This document shows, piece after piece, positions 12,773-14,336 of a stretch of 14,336 nt of DNA; the first letter of the stretch is position 1; each line of letters opens with the position of its first letter. The stretch is from the NCBI GenBank assembly GCA_946183385.1, contig CAMHBN010000020.1, positions 1-14,336 of the forward strand, written 5' to 3'. The translations under genes and the position numbers were made by a program. The notes under the pieces were generated by a model. That model was given only the letters and a program-made list of their open reading frames with translations, was not told the origin of the DNA and made no database searches. Source of the DNA: an uncultured Ruminococcus sp. GTDB taxonomy: Bacteria; Bacillota; Clostridia; Oscillospirales; Ruminococcaceae.

Positions 12773-13810
12773 TCAGCAGATGATAACGCCCTCTTCGGAC
12801 TCAACGAGCTCGCCGAGGATGTATGCGTCCTCGCCTGCTGCCTTGATAGCGGCAACAGCCTTGTCTGCGTCGTTCTTGTCCACGCACACGACCATACCAA
12901 CGCCCATGTTGAACGTGTTGAACATATCGCGCTCGGGGATATCGCCGCTGCGCTTGATGAGGTCGAATATCGGCAGTACCTGTACAGCGTTGCGCTCTAT
13001 CTTAGCTGCGAGGCTTGCGGGCAGCGAGCGCGGGATATTCTCGTAGAAGCCGCCGCCGGTGATGTGCGATATCGACTTCACATTTACGGCATTGAGCAGG
13101 CTCATTACAGCCTTTACGTAGATCCTTGTAGGTGTGAGGAGAGTCTCGCCGAGAGTAGCACCGAGGTCGTCGAAGTGCATATTCAGCTTCTCCTCGTTGA
13201 CGTCGAACACGCTTCTTACGAGCGAGAAGCCGTTCGAGTGCACGCCGCTCGACTTGATGGCGATGAGGACATCTCCCGCCTTCTGAGTCTCGGGCTTGAG
13301 GATCTTGTCCTTGTCGACTACGCCTACCGAGAAGCCCGCGAGGTCGTACTCGTCCTCGGGCATAAGACCGGGGTGCTCGGCAGTCTCGCCGCCGATGAGA
13401 GCACACTCGGCCTGCACGCAGCCCTCGGCTACGCCTGATACGATATCGGCTATCTTCTCGGGGATATTCTTTCCGCAGGCGATGTAGTCGAGGAAGAACT
13501 GCGGCTTTGCACCGCAGCAGATAATGTCGTTCACGCACATAGCGACGCAGTCGATGCCGACTGTATCGTGCTTGTCCATGATAAACGCAATTTTTATCTT
13601 AGTACCGACGCCGTCCGTACCCGAAACGAGAACGGGCTTGCTGATGCCTGTGAGGTCAAGCTCGAACAGACCGCCGAAGCCGCCGATGCCCGAAAGAACG
13701 CCGGGGATCATGGTACGCGCGATGTGCTGCTTCATCAGCTCGACTGACTTATAGCCGGCAGTAACGTCAACGCCTGCCTTCTTGTAGCTCTCGGAAAAAC
13801 TGTTGTTCAT
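12773..13810 (-). CDS. purM: Phosphoribosylformylglycinamidine cyclo-ligase (AIR synthetase)
   Basis: This 345-residue ATP-dependent enzyme closes the imidazole ring of FGAM to give AIR, the fifth step of IMP synthesis; length is exactly as usual. The N-terminus has [17 protein letters not shown] and the glycine-rich [15 protein letters not shown] (37-51). The nucleotide-binding [10 protein letters not shown] (62-71) follows, then VNDI (93-96), [12 protein letters not shown] (140-151) and the late [16 protein letters not shown] 13810 is 7 bases after GGAGGG. It is separated from purF by 137 bases that contain a repeat unit. Its stop codon directly abuts the palindrome array, and no T-run terminator follows. 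Confidence 0.97.
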   Translation of the reverse strand: MNNSFSESYKKAGVDVTAGYKSVELMKQHIARTMIPGVLSGIGGFGGLFELDLTGISKPVLVSGTDGVGTKIKIAFIMDKHDTVGIDCVAMCVNDIICCGAKPQFFLDYIACGKNIPEKIADIVSGVAEGCVQAECALIGGETAEHPGLMPEDEYDLAGFSVGVVDKDKILKPETQKAGDVLIAIKSSGVHSNGFSLVRSVFDVNEEKLNMHFDDLGATLGETLLTPTRIYVKAVMSLLNAVNVKSISHITGGGFYENIPRSLPASLAAKIERNAVQVLPIFDLIKRSGDIPERDMFNTFNMGVGMVVCVDKNDADKAVAAIKAAGEDAYILGELVESEEGVIIC

Positions 13811-13836
13811 GGGTTAGCCCTCCATATTTCAACTCT

Positions 13837-13923
13837 TGTAGGGGACGCCGCCCTCGGCGTCCCGCTTGAAATGACATTTATCTGAAAACGTATAGCGGGC
13901 GGACGAGGGCGTCCGCCCCTACA
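13837..13923. repeat. Inverted pair of TACA half-units, complete copy
   Basis: The left half (13837-13865, minus orientation) has stem GGGACGCC/GGCGTCCC, and the right half (13895-13923, plus orientation) has stem GGGCGGAC/GTCCGCCC. Both have the 6-base loop GAGGGC or its complement. The ends TGTAGGGG and CCCCTACA form terminal inverted repeats, with about 29 bases of unrelated AT-rich sequence between the halves. The element fills most of the purM-purF gap. No target-site duplication was clear by eye. Confidence 0.85.
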
Positions 13924-13947
13924 AATCGTAAAAGGCACTCAGCCGAT

Positions 13948-14336
13948 TTATTCGTTACCGCTCCAGCAGTAGGTGCAGAGGTTGCACTCGGGAAGTCCTA
14001 CCGCCTTTACCTTGCCGGGAAGCGACTGGAACTCGAGCGATGTGAGCTTTAAGCGCTTGCAAATCTCGTCGCGCATACGCTTGCCGCGCTCGGTGTTGGT
14101 ATCGCTGTACTCGGCGAGGTACTTCACGCCCTCCTCGCCCTCGAACTCGTCGATTATCTGGCGGGCGATGAGCTCGAGCTCGGAGTGGCTGCGCGAGAAG
14201 TTGAGGTACTTGCAGCCGTACATGATAGGCGGACAGGCAGAGCGCATATGTACTTCCTTGGCGCCGTTTTCGTAGAGGAACTCAACTGTCTCTCTCATCT
14301 GTGTTCCGCGGACGATACTGTCGTCAACGAAGAGGA
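13948..14336 (-). CDS. purF: Amidophosphoribosyltransferase, C-terminal part
   Basis: This is the C-terminal 129 residues of PurF; the gene runs off the window edge. PurF makes 5-phosphoribosylamine from PRPP and glutamine, the committed step of purine synthesis. The visible part starts in the PRPP-binding motif VDDSIVRGTQ. It continues with KEVHMRSACPPIMYGCKY, where the Cys matches the third iron-sulfur ligand of the Bacillus enzyme, and ends with CNLCTYC, matching the last Cys ligands. So a [4Fe-4S] PurF is likely. The stretch between these (EGEEGVKYLAEYSDTNTERG and on) is unlike the Bacillus protein and suggests a divergent clostridial subfamily. It is the first gene of the minus-strand cluster visible here. 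Confidence 0.93.
   Translation of the reverse strand, partial: LFVDDSIVRGTQMRETVEFLYENGAKEVHMRSACPPIMYGCKYLNFSRSHSELELIARQIIDEFEGEEGVKYLAEYSDTNTERGKRMRDEICKRLKLTSLEFQSLPGKVKAVGLPECNLCTYCWSGNE

Noticed and set aside
13811..13947. Purine riboswitch or PurR-type operator in the purM-purF gap
   Set aside because: The gap is explained by the ribosome binding site and an inverted repeat unit also found elsewhere; no purine aptamer core or palindromic operator was recognised. The cluster's real leader would be upstream of purF, outside the window.

Overview
The window looks like a chromosomal segment of a fibre-degrading gut or rumen Firmicute, most likely Ruminococcus or a close Oscillospiraceae relative. 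The basis is the Clostridia-type rpsM-rpsK-rpsD-rpoA-rplQ order, consensus sigma-A promoters, the zinc-less S4 protein, a short YajC followed by a small clostridial-type membrane protein, and a secreted expansin carrying a dockerin-like module. The species cannot be named from this sequence.

Layout. Positions 1-2527 (+) are the end of the ribosomal protein/RNA polymerase alpha operon, closed by a strong intrinsic terminator. Positions 2528-2730 hold intergenic palindromic repeats. Positions 2740-3762 (+) carry a promoter, yajC and a small four-helix membrane protein gene, whose ribosome binding site lies inside a terminator-like hairpin. Positions 3759-7546 (-) form a stress-type operon: consensus promoter, OmpR-family response regulator, intercistronic terminator, sensor histidine kinase, then an HtrA-type membrane-anchored serine protease. 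The terminator of this operon lies inside the convergent membrane-protein gene. Positions 7614-7761 are a second palindrome array. Positions 7765-14336 (-) are a purine biosynthesis cluster. In transcription order it reads purF (partial), purM, a secreted dockerin-expansin, a DUF3592-like membrane protein, purN, a PF06541-like membrane protein, a PurO-type IMP cyclohydrolase, and a stand-alone AICAR transformylase, ending at a terminator.

How the genes work together. PurF, PurM and PurN perform steps 1, 5 and 3 of de novo IMP synthesis. The last two steps, normally fused in bacterial PurH, are split here between an AICAR-transformylase-only protein and an archaeal-type PurO cyclohydrolase. 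The expansin and two membrane proteins sit inside this cluster without an obvious metabolic reason. The regulator, kinase and HtrA resemble the CssRS/CiaRH-HtrA logic of envelope protein quality control.

The least explained content is two families of intergenic palindromes. One consists of strings of perfect hairpins with mostly 3-base (often AGA) loops and completely different but self-complementary stems. The other consists of half-units of an 8-bp stem ending in CCCTACA, found singly or as inverted pairs in both arrangements. Both families show compensatory stem changes between copies, and in two places they lie next to each other. I found no tRNA, rRNA, CRISPR array, insertion sequence or transposase gene.
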